Below, in pieces: positions 1 through 6,768 of a DNA stretch of 7,510 nt. Below the pieces are notes generated by a model, which saw only the letters and a program-made list of their open reading frames with translations, had not been told where the DNA came from and did not search any database. The position numbers and the translations under genes were made by a program. The stretch is taken from NCBI GenBank assembly GCA_019695455.1, contig JAEUAC010000211.1, positions 1-7,510 of the forward strand. The letters are read 5' to 3'. The DNA comes from Methylorubrum extorquens. GTDB lineage: Bacteria > Pseudomonadota > Alphaproteobacteria > Rhizobiales > Beijerinckiaceae. Numbering within the stretch: position 1 is the stretch's first letter; each line of letters starts with the position of its first letter.

Positions 1-56
1 ACGCAGGCCGCGCCCTGCGCCGGCGGCGTCGCGGCGGCCGTGGGCGCGGCCTGCGT
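1..56. repeat. Perfect 14-base inverted repeat inside the small exported protein gene
   Basis: Bases 1-14 (ACGCAGGCCGCGCC) are the exact reverse complement of bases 43-56, with 28 bases between the arms. Both arms are coding on the minus strand, one giving a CTQAA-type and the other a GAAC-type peptide. The left arm reaches the window edge, so the true repeat may be longer. In DNA this GC-rich and low in complexity, such an inverted repeat may have no function. Confidence 0.5.
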
Positions 57-143
57 GCAGCCCGCCTTCGGCGCCTGGGCCAAGGCCGGGGCCGCGACCG
101 CCATGCCGCCTGCCACGAGAAGCGCGATCAGCCGCGTCGTCAT
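1..143 (-). CDS. Small exported Ala/Pro-rich protein, N-terminal fragment (runs off the left edge)
   Basis: I do not recognise this gene. It starts with ATG at 143 on the minus strand, and a GGGAGA Shine-Dalgarno sequence lies about 8 bases upstream. The 47 visible residues begin with a typical Sec signal peptide: MTTR, a hydrophobic stretch (LIALLVAGGMAVAAPALA), and a likely cleavage site after ALA at residue 22. The mature start is AQ-rich/Ala-Pro-rich, with cysteines at residues 29 and 47. There is no lipobox with a cysteine directly after the hydrophobic core, so a soluble periplasmic or secreted protein is more likely than a lipoprotein. It lies 55 bases downstream of selD on the same strand and may share its transcript, but the hairpins between them could separate the two. 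The two cysteines flank a low-complexity segment; function cannot be inferred from this much sequence. Confidence 0.65.
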   Translation of the reverse strand, partial: MTTRLIALLVAGGMAVAAPALAQAPKAGCTQAAPTAAATPPAQGAAC

Positions 144-162
144 CGGTGTCTCTCCCTGAGCG

Positions 163-188
163 CGGGCCAACGCCGGCCCGTCCGGGCC
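163..188 (-). other. Two mutually exclusive hairpins after selD
   Basis: Between selD and the small exported gene, the element GGCCCG at 175-180 can pair with either of two copies of CGGGCC. One copy is at 183-188, with a two-base loop; the other is at 163-168, with a six-base loop. Both hairpins lie just past the selD stop on the minus strand. There is no T-run after either, so a classical intrinsic terminator is not supported. A processing signal, a weak terminator or an attenuator-like switch are possible, as is chance in GC-rich DNA. Confidence 0.25.
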
Positions 189-198
189 TGTTCCGCCG

Positions 199-1266
199 CT
201 ATGCGACCCGCACGCGCGGCACCCCGGCCTCGACGCGGCCGATCCGGCGGGCGGCCGGGAAGCCGGCCTCCAGGACGGCGTCCAGGATCGCGTCCGCCCG
301 CTCCGCCGCGCAGGCGACGAGGAGGCCGCCCGACGTCTGCGGATCGGCGAGGAGGTGCCGCAGCGTCTCGGGACAGCCGGCCGGCAGGTCGATCTCGGCG
401 CTGTAGCTCGCCCAGTTGCGATGCGAGGCGCCGGTCACGAACCCGGCCTCCGCGAGCGCCCGCGCCTCGGACAGCCAGGGCAGCGCCTGCACGTCGAGGA
501 CGAGCGCCGCGCCCGAGCCGCGCGCCATCTCGAGCGCGTGGCCGAGGAGGCCGAACCCGGTCACGTCCGTGATGGCGTGCACGGCCGGATCGGCCGCGAG
601 CACCGGCCCGACGCTGTTGAGGAGCGTCGTCGTGCCGATGAACTCGGCATAGGCCTCCGCCGACAGCCGCTCCTTCTTGAAGGCCGCGGAATAGATGCCG
701 ACGCCGAGCGCCTTGGTCAGGATCAGGGCGTCCCCCGGATGCGCGCCCGCGTTCCGGCGCACGTCCTCCGGCCGGCAGGTGCCGATGACGGCGAGCCCGT
801 AGATCGGCTCGACGGAATCGATGGAATGGCCGCCCGCGATCGGGATGCCGGCCGCCGCGCAGACGCTGCGCCCGCCCTCCAGGATGCGCCGCACCCGGTC
901 CGGCCCCACCCGGTCGACGGGCATGCCGAGGATCGCGAGCGCCATCACGGGCCGGGCGCCCATCGCGTAGACGTCCGAGATCGCGTTCGTGGCCGCGATC
1001 CGGCCGAAATCGAACGGGTCGTCGACGACCGGCATAAAGAAGTCGGTGGTGGCCACGATGCAGGTCCGCTCGTCGACCTGCCAGACGGCGGCGTCGTCGC
1101 CCGTCTCGGTGCCGACGAGCAGCTGCGCGAAGGGCCGCGCGGCGGGCGAGGCGCCGATCAGGTCCTGCAGGACGGCGGGCGCGAGCTTGCAGCCGCAGCC
1201 GCCGCCATGGGCGAGGCTGGTCAGCCGGACGGGGGCGGCGTCGAGGCCGGGAGGAGCATCCGTCAT
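199..1266 (-). CDS. selD: Selenophosphate synthetase (selenide, water dikinase)
   Basis: SelD makes selenophosphate from selenide and ATP in the cytoplasm, the selenium donor for selenocysteinyl-tRNA (and, in some bacteria, for 2-selenouridine in tRNA). The 355-residue length fits the family (E. coli 347). The N-terminal HGGGCGCK motif at 20-27 gives Cys24, Cys26 and Lys27, aligning with E. coli Cys17, Cys19 and Lys20; this is the cysteine form, not the selenocysteine form. The AIR-synthase-like core is clear: GDDAAV at 57-61, TTDFF at 73-77, DDPFDFGRIAATNAISD at 82-98, GGHSID at 145-150, ITDVTGFGLLGHALEMA at 232-248 and DPQTSGG at 308-314. The start is one base after the stop of the upstream transglutaminase-like gene, with only a weak Shine-Dalgarno sequence, so translation is probably coupled. 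It lies divergent from a selenoprotein gene that needs its product. The assignment is secure. Confidence 0.97.
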   Translation of the reverse strand: MTDAPPGLDAAPVRLTSLAHGGGCGCKLAPAVLQDLIGASPAARPFAQLLVGTETGDDAAVWQVDERTCIVATTDFFMPVVDDPFDFGRIAATNAISDVYAMGARPVMALAILGMPVDRVGPDRVRRILEGGRSVCAAAGIPIAGGHSIDSVEPIYGLAVIGTCRPEDVRRNAGAHPGDALILTKALGVGIYSAAFKKERLSAEAYAEFIGTTTLLNSVGPVLAADPAVHAITDVTGFGLLGHALEMARGSGAALVLDVQALPWLSEARALAEAGFVTGASHRNWASYSAEIDLPAGCPETLRHLLADPQTSGGLLVACAAERADAILDAVLEAGFPAARRIGRVEAGVPRVRVA

Positions 1267-1267
1267 A

Positions 1268-2350
1268 TCAGGCCGTCACGTCCCGGGCCCGGATGCCGTA
1301 GCGGAACCCGTCCGGGTCCAGGCAGTCGAGCCGCGTCCCGGCGAGCTCCGCCTCCGGATACATCAGGAAGCCGAGCGGCGGCCCGGCGGCGCCGTCGAGC
1401 CGGAGGTCGTGGGCGGTGTTGTAGGGGATCCAGTTGCCCTCCGCCCCGCCGAACAGGGCGGCGCGGGCGGCGGCGACCTTCGGATGGTCGAGCGGCAGGC
1501 CGCCCGGCCCCTCCTCGAGCACGACCTTGCGCACGTCGGCCGGGTCCGCCGGCACCCAGCCGGCCCCGTCGACGAAGAACTCCGCCCGGCAATGCTGCGC
1601 CTTGGTGATCGTCTCGGTCGCCGGGCCGAGGCTCGCGTAGCCGAAGCGGGAAGGGCCGACCCGGATGCCGTAGACGTCCCGGGCCGGGATGCCGGCCGCC
1701 CGCAGGAGCCCGACGAAGAGCGCGTTCAGGTCCGCGCACTTGCCGCCCAGGAAGCCGGTGCGCAGCATGGAGCCCACGTCGCCCGTGCCGCAGCCCCGCG
1801 TCGCCGCGTCCCGGACGGTGTTCTCGACGACCCAGTCGTAGACGGCGCGCGCCCGGGCGACCGGGCCCTCGCGCCCGGCCACGATGCGGTCGGCGGTCGC
1901 CTTCACGATCCCGTCGGTCGGGATGAGGTCGGTCGGCGCGAGCCAGAGGCGCCGCTCGTCCGCCGTGAGGACGGCCGAGCCGCCGGCGCCCGGATCGACG
2001 GCCCGGTCGCGCGTCGCGACGCGGCTCGTGACGGTGACGGCGGGCTCCTGCGTGCCGGCCGGGAAGACGACGTGCAGCATCCGGGCGCCGTAGCGGGGCT
2101 CGGTGCGGATCGTGGCCCGGCCGTCCGTGACCCAGCTGTCCGAACCCGGACGCACCCATTCGGGCGCCTCGACGGAGGGCAGCGGCACCCAGACCTGGGC
2201 CGCGCCCGAGGCCAGCACGACGCGGGTCGTGACCTCGACCTCACGCCACGCCGCGGGTCGCGGCAGGAAGGCGGCGGCGGCCGGCCGGGCGAGTCCCGCC
2301 GCGCCGGCGAAGGCGGCCGTGGATGCGAGGAGACGGCGGCGGTCGATCAT
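1268..2350 (-). CDS. Tat-exported transglutaminase-like cysteine protease/peptidase family protein
   Basis: This 360-residue protein has a twin-arginine-type signal (DRRRLLAS at 3-10, Ala-rich core, likely cleavage near residues 24-27), so it should act in the periplasm. The transglutaminase-like fold (Pfam 01841 type) is seen in the middle. Its nucleophile region, GGKCADLNALFVGLLRAAGIPAR, has Cys205; the HCRAEFFVDGAGWVPADPAD segment has His253 and Asp269, completing a Cys-His-Asp triad. A conserved-looking tail follows (NWIPYNTAHDLRL near 306-318, then PLGFLMYPEAE). The first third (35-135) looks like a beta-rich domain. I chose the ATG at 2350 because it begins the signal peptide and has GGAG 8 bases upstream; the frame stays open to 2497, but that part is Arg/Pro-rich and unlike a protein start. 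Bacterial relatives are mostly uncharacterised papain-like hydrolases, so the substrate is unknown. It directly precedes selD with a one-base gap. A cysteine (254) beside the catalytic histidine is notable. Confidence 0.88.
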   Translation of the reverse strand: MIDRRRLLASTAAFAGAAGLARPAAAAFLPRPAAWREVEVTTRVVLASGAAQVWVPLPSVEAPEWVRPGSDSWVTDGRATIRTEPRYGARMLHVVFPAGTQEPAVTVTSRVATRDRAVDPGAGGSAVLTADERRLWLAPTDLIPTDGIVKATADRIVAGREGPVARARAVYDWVVENTVRDAATRGCGTGDVGSMLRTGFLGGKCADLNALFVGLLRAAGIPARDVYGIRVGPSRFGYASLGPATETITKAQHCRAEFFVDGAGWVPADPADVRKVVLEEGPGGLPLDHPKVAAARAALFGGAEGNWIPYNTAHDLRLDGAAGPPLGFLMYPEAELAGTRLDCLDPDGFRYGIRARDVTA

Positions 2351-2635
2351 GGTCGGCACTCCGGCGGTCGATCCGCGCCCGGTCGGGCGCGGCGCGGACG
2401 AGGGATCGGTCGGGATGCGGCGACCGGGAACGGACGCGTCGCCCGGGCGGTCCCGCCGCCGGTCGTTCCGTCCCGTCGAAGGCTCGAGCCCCGCCACGCG
2501 GGAGCCGTCGGTGTCGCCACGCCGCCACCGTGGAGCCGGGCCGCGCCGGCGTCAACGGAAGGCGGAGCCGTGCTGCACCGCAGCGACTAAGCCTTTGGGC
2601 GAAGACGAATATCCGGCCTCGCCCGTCCGAGACCT

Positions 2636-2663
2636 TTGACATGGAACGATTCGCAAGTAGGCT
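2636..2663 (+). promoter_or_regulatory. Probable sigma70-type promoter of fdnGHI
   Basis: A perfect -35 hexamer TTGACA (2636-2641) is followed after 16 bases by TAGGCT (2658-2663), which keeps the key first, second and last positions of a -10 element. This fits alphaproteobacterial housekeeping promoters, which tolerate a weak -10. It predicts a transcript start near 2670 and a leader of about 60 bases before fdnG. I saw no sigma54 (GG/GC) pair or clear FNR box here. Confidence 0.55.
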
Positions 2664-2671
2664 GCGTGCGA

Positions 2672-2684
2672 CGAACTCGGTTCG
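2672..2684 (+). promoter_or_regulatory. Short inverted repeat at the predicted transcript start of fdnG
   Basis: CGAAC, then TCG, then GTTCG makes a perfect 5-base inverted repeat just downstream of the predicted -10. It could be half of an operator or a small leader hairpin. It is short enough to be chance. Confidence 0.25.
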
Positions 2685-2729
2685 GACGATCCCCGGCCAG
2701 GGGACGAGCGCAGGGAGGGTGATCCTGTC

Positions 2730-5700
2730 ATGAACATGGAGCTCTCGCGCCGCCACTTCTTGAAGTCGGCGGGTGCGGGTGTCGCGGGGACGGCCATCGG
2801 AGCCTTCGGCTTCGGCGGGATCGAGGAGGCCCATGCCTCGTCGGTCCGCGCCTTCAAGCTGATCACGATGGTCGAGACGCGGAACACCTGCCCCTACTGC
2901 TCGGTCGCCTGCGGCATCATCACCTATTCGAAGGGCGACCTTCGCAAGGGCGAGACGGCCGAGCTGATCCACGTCGAGGGCGACGTCGACCATCCGACCA
3001 ACCGCGGCACTCTCTGCCCCAAGGGCGCGGCGCTCCTCGACTTCGCGAAGTCGGAGACGCGCCTCAAGTACCCGATGGTCCGCAAGCCCGGCTCCGACAA
3101 GTTCGAGCGGATCTCCTGGGAGGCGGCGCTCGACCGGATCGCCCGCCACCTCAAGGACGACCGCGACCGCAACTTCGTCGCCAAGAACAACGAGGGCGTG
3201 ACGGTCAACCGCTGGACCACCACGGGCTTCCTCGGCGCCTCCGCCACCACCAACGAAACGGCCTTCGTCACCTACAAGGTGGTCCGAAGCGCCGGCATGC
3301 TGGTCTTCGACAACCAAGCGCGGGTTTGACACGGCCCCACGGTGTCCAGTTTGGGCCCGACTTTCGGCCGTGGCGCGATGACGAATTCCTGGACCGACAT
3401 CCAGAACACCGATCTCGTCGTCATCATGGGTGGGAACGCCGCAGAGGCGCATCCGTGCGGTTTCAAATGGGTCACGGAGGCGAAGGCCAACCGGGGCGCG
3501 AAGCTCATCGTCGTCGATCCGCGCTTCACCCGCTCGGCCTCGGTGGCGGACGTCTACGCGCCGATCCGGCAGGGGACGGACATCGCCTTCCTCCTGGGCG
3601 TGATCCGGCACTGCATCGCGACCGACAGGATCCAGTGGGAGTACACGAAGGCCTTCACGAACGCGTCCTACCTCGTGAAGGACGGGTTCACGTATGCCGA
3701 CGGCCTGTTCACGGGCTACGACGAGCAGAAGCGCGACTACGACCGGCGCGAGTGGGAGTACCAGATCGGGCCTGACGGCTTCGCCCTGGTGGACGAGACG
3801 CTGCAGCACCCGCGCTGCGTCTGGAACCTGCTCAAGGCCCATGTCGACCAGTACACGCCCGAGCTCGTCGAGCGCATCTGCGGCACGCCGAAGGCGAAGT
3901 TCCTGCAGGTGGCCGGCATGATCGCGGAGACGTCCTCGCCCCAGAAGGCGATGACGTCGATGTACGCGCTCGGCTGGACGCAGCACTCGAAGGGCTCGCA
4001 GAACATCCGCGCCATGGCGATGCTCCAGCTCCTGCTGGGGAACATCGGCATCCGGGGCGGCGGCATGAACGCGCTGCGCGGCCACTCGAACATCCAGGGG
4101 CTCACGGATGTCGGGCTCATGTCCAACATGCTGCCGGGCTACCTGACGCTGCCGACCGAGAAGGAGGTCGACCTCCCGACCTACATGGGTTCGCGCGGCT
4201 TCAAGCCCCTGCGGCCCAACCAGGTCAGCTACTGGCAGAACTACGGCAAGTTCTTCGTCAGCCTGATGAAGGCCCTGTACGGGCCGGCGGCCACGAAGGA
4301 CAACAACTGGGCCTTCGACTACCTGCCGAAGCTCGACGTCCCGGCCTACGACATCCTGCGCGCGTTCGAGATGATGAACGAGGGCAAGATGACGGGCTAC
4401 GTCTGCCAGGGGTTCAACCCCATGCAGTCGTTCCCGAACCGGACGAAGATCACGTCGGCGCTGTCGAAGCTCAAGTTCCTCGTCACCATGGACCCGCTCG
4501 AGACGGAGACGTCGCGCTTCTGGGAGAACCACGGCGAGTACAATCCCGTGGACCCGAAGAGCATCGGGACCGAGGTGTTCCAGCTTCCGACGACCTGCTT
4601 CGCGGAGGACGAAGGCGCGCTCGTGAACTCGGGCCGCTGGCTGCAATGGCACTGGCCGGGGGCGACGCCGCCCGGCGAGGCGCGGAACGACATCTGGATC
4701 ATGGCGCAGCTGCACCTTCGCCTGAAGGCGCTCTACGCCAAGGAGGGCGGCGCCTTCCCGGACCCGATCCTGAACGTCCACTGGCCCTACCACGACAAGA
4801 ACGAGCCGGAGCCGGCCGAGGTCGCCAAGGAGCTGAACGGCTACGTGGTGGAGACGGTCGCGGATCCGGCGGATCCGACCAAGGTCCTGCTCGAGAAGGG
4901 CAAGCAGGTCGCGAGCTTCGGCGTCCTGCGGGACGACGGGACGACCGCCTGCGGCTGCTGGATCTACGCGGGCTCCTTCACGGAGGCCGGCAACATCATG
5001 GCCCGGCGCGACAACGCCGATCCGAGCGGCGCCGGCATGCACGCGAACTGGTCCTTCTCGTGGCCGGCCAACCGCCGCATCCTGTACAACCGGGCCTCGG
5101 CGGACCGGGACGGCAAGGCCTGGGATCCGTCCCGCAAGATCATCGAGTGGGACGGCGCCAAGTGGGCGGGCATCGACGTGCCCGACATCCCGCCGACCGC
5201 GAAGCCGCGCGAGGTCGGGCCCTTCATCATGAACCCGGAGGGGGTCTCGCGCCTCTTCGCCCGGGGCATGATGCGCGAGGGTCCGTTCCCCGTGCACTAC
5301 GAGCCCTTCGAGGCCCCGATCGCCAACGTCATCGCGCCCAAGATCCGGGGCAACCCGGCCTCGCGCGTGTTCAAGAACGACATGGCGGCCTTCGGGGACG
5401 CGGCCGAGTTCCCGTACGCGGCGACCTCGTACCGCCTGACCGAGCACTTCCACTACTGGACGAAGCACGTCTGGGTGAACGCCGTTCTCCAGCCGGAATT
5501 CTTCGTCGAGATCTCGGAGGAGCTCGCCCGCGAGAAGGGCATCGTGCTCGGCGGCTGGGTGCGCGTCTGGTCGAAGCGGGGCTCCGTGAAGGCCAAGGCC
5601 GTCGTCACCAAGCGGATCAGGCCGCTGATCTGCGACGGCAAGGCCGTCCACGTGGTCGGAATCCCGATCCACTGGGGCTTCACGGGCGTCGCCAAGAAGG

Positions 5701-5816
5701 GCTGGAACCCGAACATGCTCGGGCCCTTCGTGGGCGACGCCAACATCGAGACGCCCGAGTTCAAGGCGTTCCTCGTGAACATCGAAGCCACGACCCCGCC
5801 CGGCGCGGTCGCCTGA
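2730..5816 (+). CDS. fdnG: Selenocysteine-containing formate dehydrogenase-N/O, catalytic alpha subunit (Sec at in-frame TGA 3327-3329)
   Basis: It oxidises formate to CO2 in the periplasm at a bis-molybdopterin guanine dinucleotide Mo (or W) centre. The protein is 1028 residues when TGA is read as Sec200 (E. coli FdnG 1015, Sec196). A Tat signal opens it (SRRHFLK at 6-12, likely cut after AHA at 36). The 4Fe-4S cluster has Cys54, Cys57, Cys61 and Cys96, followed by the electron-transfer lysine in CPKGA (Lys98). The active site reads NQARV-Sec-HGPTV, with His201 next to Sec. Cofactor-binding segments follow: GGNAAEAHP from 234, VVDPRFTRSA from 261, GWTQHSKG from 415, NALRGHSNIQG from 447, and a C-terminal dinucleotide-binding domain with LTEHFHYWTKH near 902-912. 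The ATG at 2730 has GGAGGG 10 bases upstream; an ATG two codons later is less well spaced. It is first in fdnGHI. E. coli has two such enzymes (Fdn nitrate-linked, Fdo aerobic) and the sequence does not decide between them. It would be wrongly split at the TGA by standard gene calling. Confidence 0.97.
3327..3373 (+). promoter_or_regulatory. Selenocysteine UGA codon and bacterial SECIS element
   Basis: TGA (3327-3329) is followed by a hairpin inside the coding sequence. The upper part is GG (3341-3342), a bulged T (3343), stem GTCC (3344-3347), loop AGTTT (3348-3352), stem GGGC (3353-3356) and CC (3357-3358). A perfect 7-base lower stem, CACGGCC (3330-3336) with GGCCGTG (3366-3372), starts right after the UGA. 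Counting the U of UGA as 1, the bulged U is 17 and the loop G and U are 23 and 24. These are the positions of the residues that SelB recognises in E. coli fdhF. The element recruits SelB with Sec-tRNA to read UGA as selenocysteine. It must be tested as RNA for proof, but the agreement in structure and spacing is very strong. Confidence 0.95.
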
Positions 5817-5817
5817 C

Positions 5818-5823
5818 GGGAGG
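5818..5823 (+). promoter_or_regulatory. Ribosome binding site that decides the fdnH start
   Basis: GGGAGG directly abuts the first ATG (5824), leaving no spacer, but stands 6 bases before a second in-frame ATG (5830). Normal spacing favours 5830 as the initiation codon. Confidence 0.65.
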
Positions 5824-5829
5824 ATGGCC

Positions 5830-6768
5830 ATGGCGATCAGAACCAACCCCCCGACCGCGCCCGTCCCGGCCGCCTTCGGCGACCGGGACCTCCTCCGCCG
5901 CTCGGCCTCCGGGGCTCAGACCCCGGACCGCCAGCTGACGGAGGTGGCCAAGCTCATCGACGTCTCGAAATGCATCGGCTGCAAGGCCTGCCAATCGGCC
6001 TGCCTCGAGTGGAACAACCTCCGCGAGGAGGTGGGCGTCAACACGGGCGTGTACGAGAACCCGCACGACCTGACGCCCAATTCCTGGACGCTGATGCGCT
6101 TCACGGAATGGGTGAACCCGGAGACCGACGACCTCGAATGGCTGATCCGCAAGGACGGCTGCATGCATTGCGCCGATCCCGGCTGCCTCAAGGCCTGCCC
6201 GGCCCCCGGCGCGATCGTCCAGTACACGAACGGGATCGTCGACTTCGATCGCGACCACTGCATCGGCTGCGGCTATTGCGTGAAGGGCTGCCCCTTCAAC
6301 ATCCCGCGCATCTCGAAGACCTCCGGCAAGGCCTACAAGTGCTCGCTCTGCTCCGATCGCGTCGCGGTCGGCCAGGGCCCGGCCTGCGCCAAGGCGTGCC
6401 CGACGCAGGCGATCGTGTTCGGCACCAAGGCGGACATGAAGCTCCACGCCGAGACGCGCATCAAGGACCTGAAGAGCCGCGGCTACAAGAACGCCGGCCT
6501 CTACGATCCGCCGGGCGTCGGCGGCACGCACGTCATGTACGTGCTGCACCACGCCGACCAGCCGTCCCTCTATGCCGGCCTGCCGGACAACCCGCGCATC
6601 TCGCCGATCGTCGAGGCCTGGAAGGGCGTCACCAAGTACGCCGGCCTCGCCATCATCGGCATGACGGCGGCGTTCGGCTTCCTCCACCACGTCGTGGCGG
6701 GCCCGAACAAGGTGACCGAGCACGACGAGGAAGAGGGCGCGCGCCTCACGGAAGGGAAATCGGCATGA
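5830..6768 (+). CDS. fdnH: Formate dehydrogenase-N/O beta subunit, four 4Fe-4S ferredoxin-type membrane-anchored protein
   Basis: It carries electrons from FdnG to the heme of FdnI and anchors the complex on the periplasmic face. From the ATG at 5830 it has 312 residues (E. coli FdnH 294). Sixteen cluster cysteines are in place: 48, 51, 54, 58 (CIGCKACQSAC); 111, 114, 119, 123 (CMHCADPGCLKAC); 144, 147, 150, 154 (CIGCGYCVKGC); and 171, 174, 186, 190 (CSLC and CAKAC). The C-terminal part has the FDH-N signature GVGGTHVMYVLHHADQP at about 229-245 and one membrane helix at about 268-290, then a short acidic tail. No signal peptide is seen; such subunits are exported with the Tat-bearing alpha subunit. 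It follows fdnG by 13 bases and overlaps fdnI by four. The upstream ATG at 5824 would add two residues. Confidence 0.95.
   Translation: MAIRTNPPTAPVPAAFGDRDLLRRSASGAQTPDRQLTEVAKLIDVSKCIGCKACQSACLEWNNLREEVGVNTGVYENPHDLTPNSWTLMRFTEWVNPETDDLEWLIRKDGCMHCADPGCLKACPAPGAIVQYTNGIVDFDRDHCIGCGYCVKGCPFNIPRISKTSGKAYKCSLCSDRVAVGQGPACAKACPTQAIVFGTKADMKLHAETRIKDLKSRGYKNAGLYDPPGVGGTHVMYVLHHADQPSLYAGLPDNPRISPIVEAWKGVTKYAGLAIIGMTAAFGFLHHVVAGPNKVTEHDEEEGARLTEGKSA

Larger units (their letters stand above)
2351..2729. other. Divergent intergenic region without a credible gene
   Basis: This stretch separates the transglutaminase-like gene (leftward) from fdnG (rightward). The left 230 bases are very GC-rich, and open frames there give only Arg/Pro-rich translations with no recognisable protein. 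The right part (about 2580-2670) is less GC-rich and holds the promoter described separately. I looked for a leftward promoter for the transglutaminase-selD unit and found no convincing -35/-10 pair. I see no tRNA-like structure or known riboswitch. Confidence 0.6.

Noticed and set aside
2351..2497. A 49-residue N-terminal extension of the transglutaminase-like protein
   Set aside because: It would bury the Tat signal peptide, and its composition (Arg, Pro, Gly, Ser) looks non-coding. The ATG at 2350 has a well-placed GGAG.
355..2590. Long plus-strand frames opposite selD and the transglutaminase-like gene
   Set aside because: They give Arg/Ala/Gly-rich low-complexity translations and lie opposite clear genes.
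3327..3329. Premature stop making fdnG a pseudogene
   Set aside because: No frame change occurs, the TGA sits at the known Sec position, a correct SECIS follows, selD is nearby and the rest of the gene is intact.
3342..5816. A separate 824-residue oxidoreductase gene starting at GTG 3342
   Set aside because: The GTG lies inside the SECIS hairpin, has no ribosome site, and would omit the Fe-S and Tat portion. The same frame joins perfectly to the upstream 199 residues through the Sec codon.
2241..5846. A 1201-residue open frame on the minus strand opposite fdnG
   Set aside because: It is antisense to a well-supported gene and its translation is rich in Arg, Val, Leu, Asp and His in the pattern expected from the complement of GC-ending codons. 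No domain is seen.
5970..6764. An N-terminal extension of fdnI overlapping fdnH
   Set aside because: The frame is open but its translation is Arg-rich and lies within fdnH. The ATG at 6765 has a ribosome site and gives the correct cytochrome b start.
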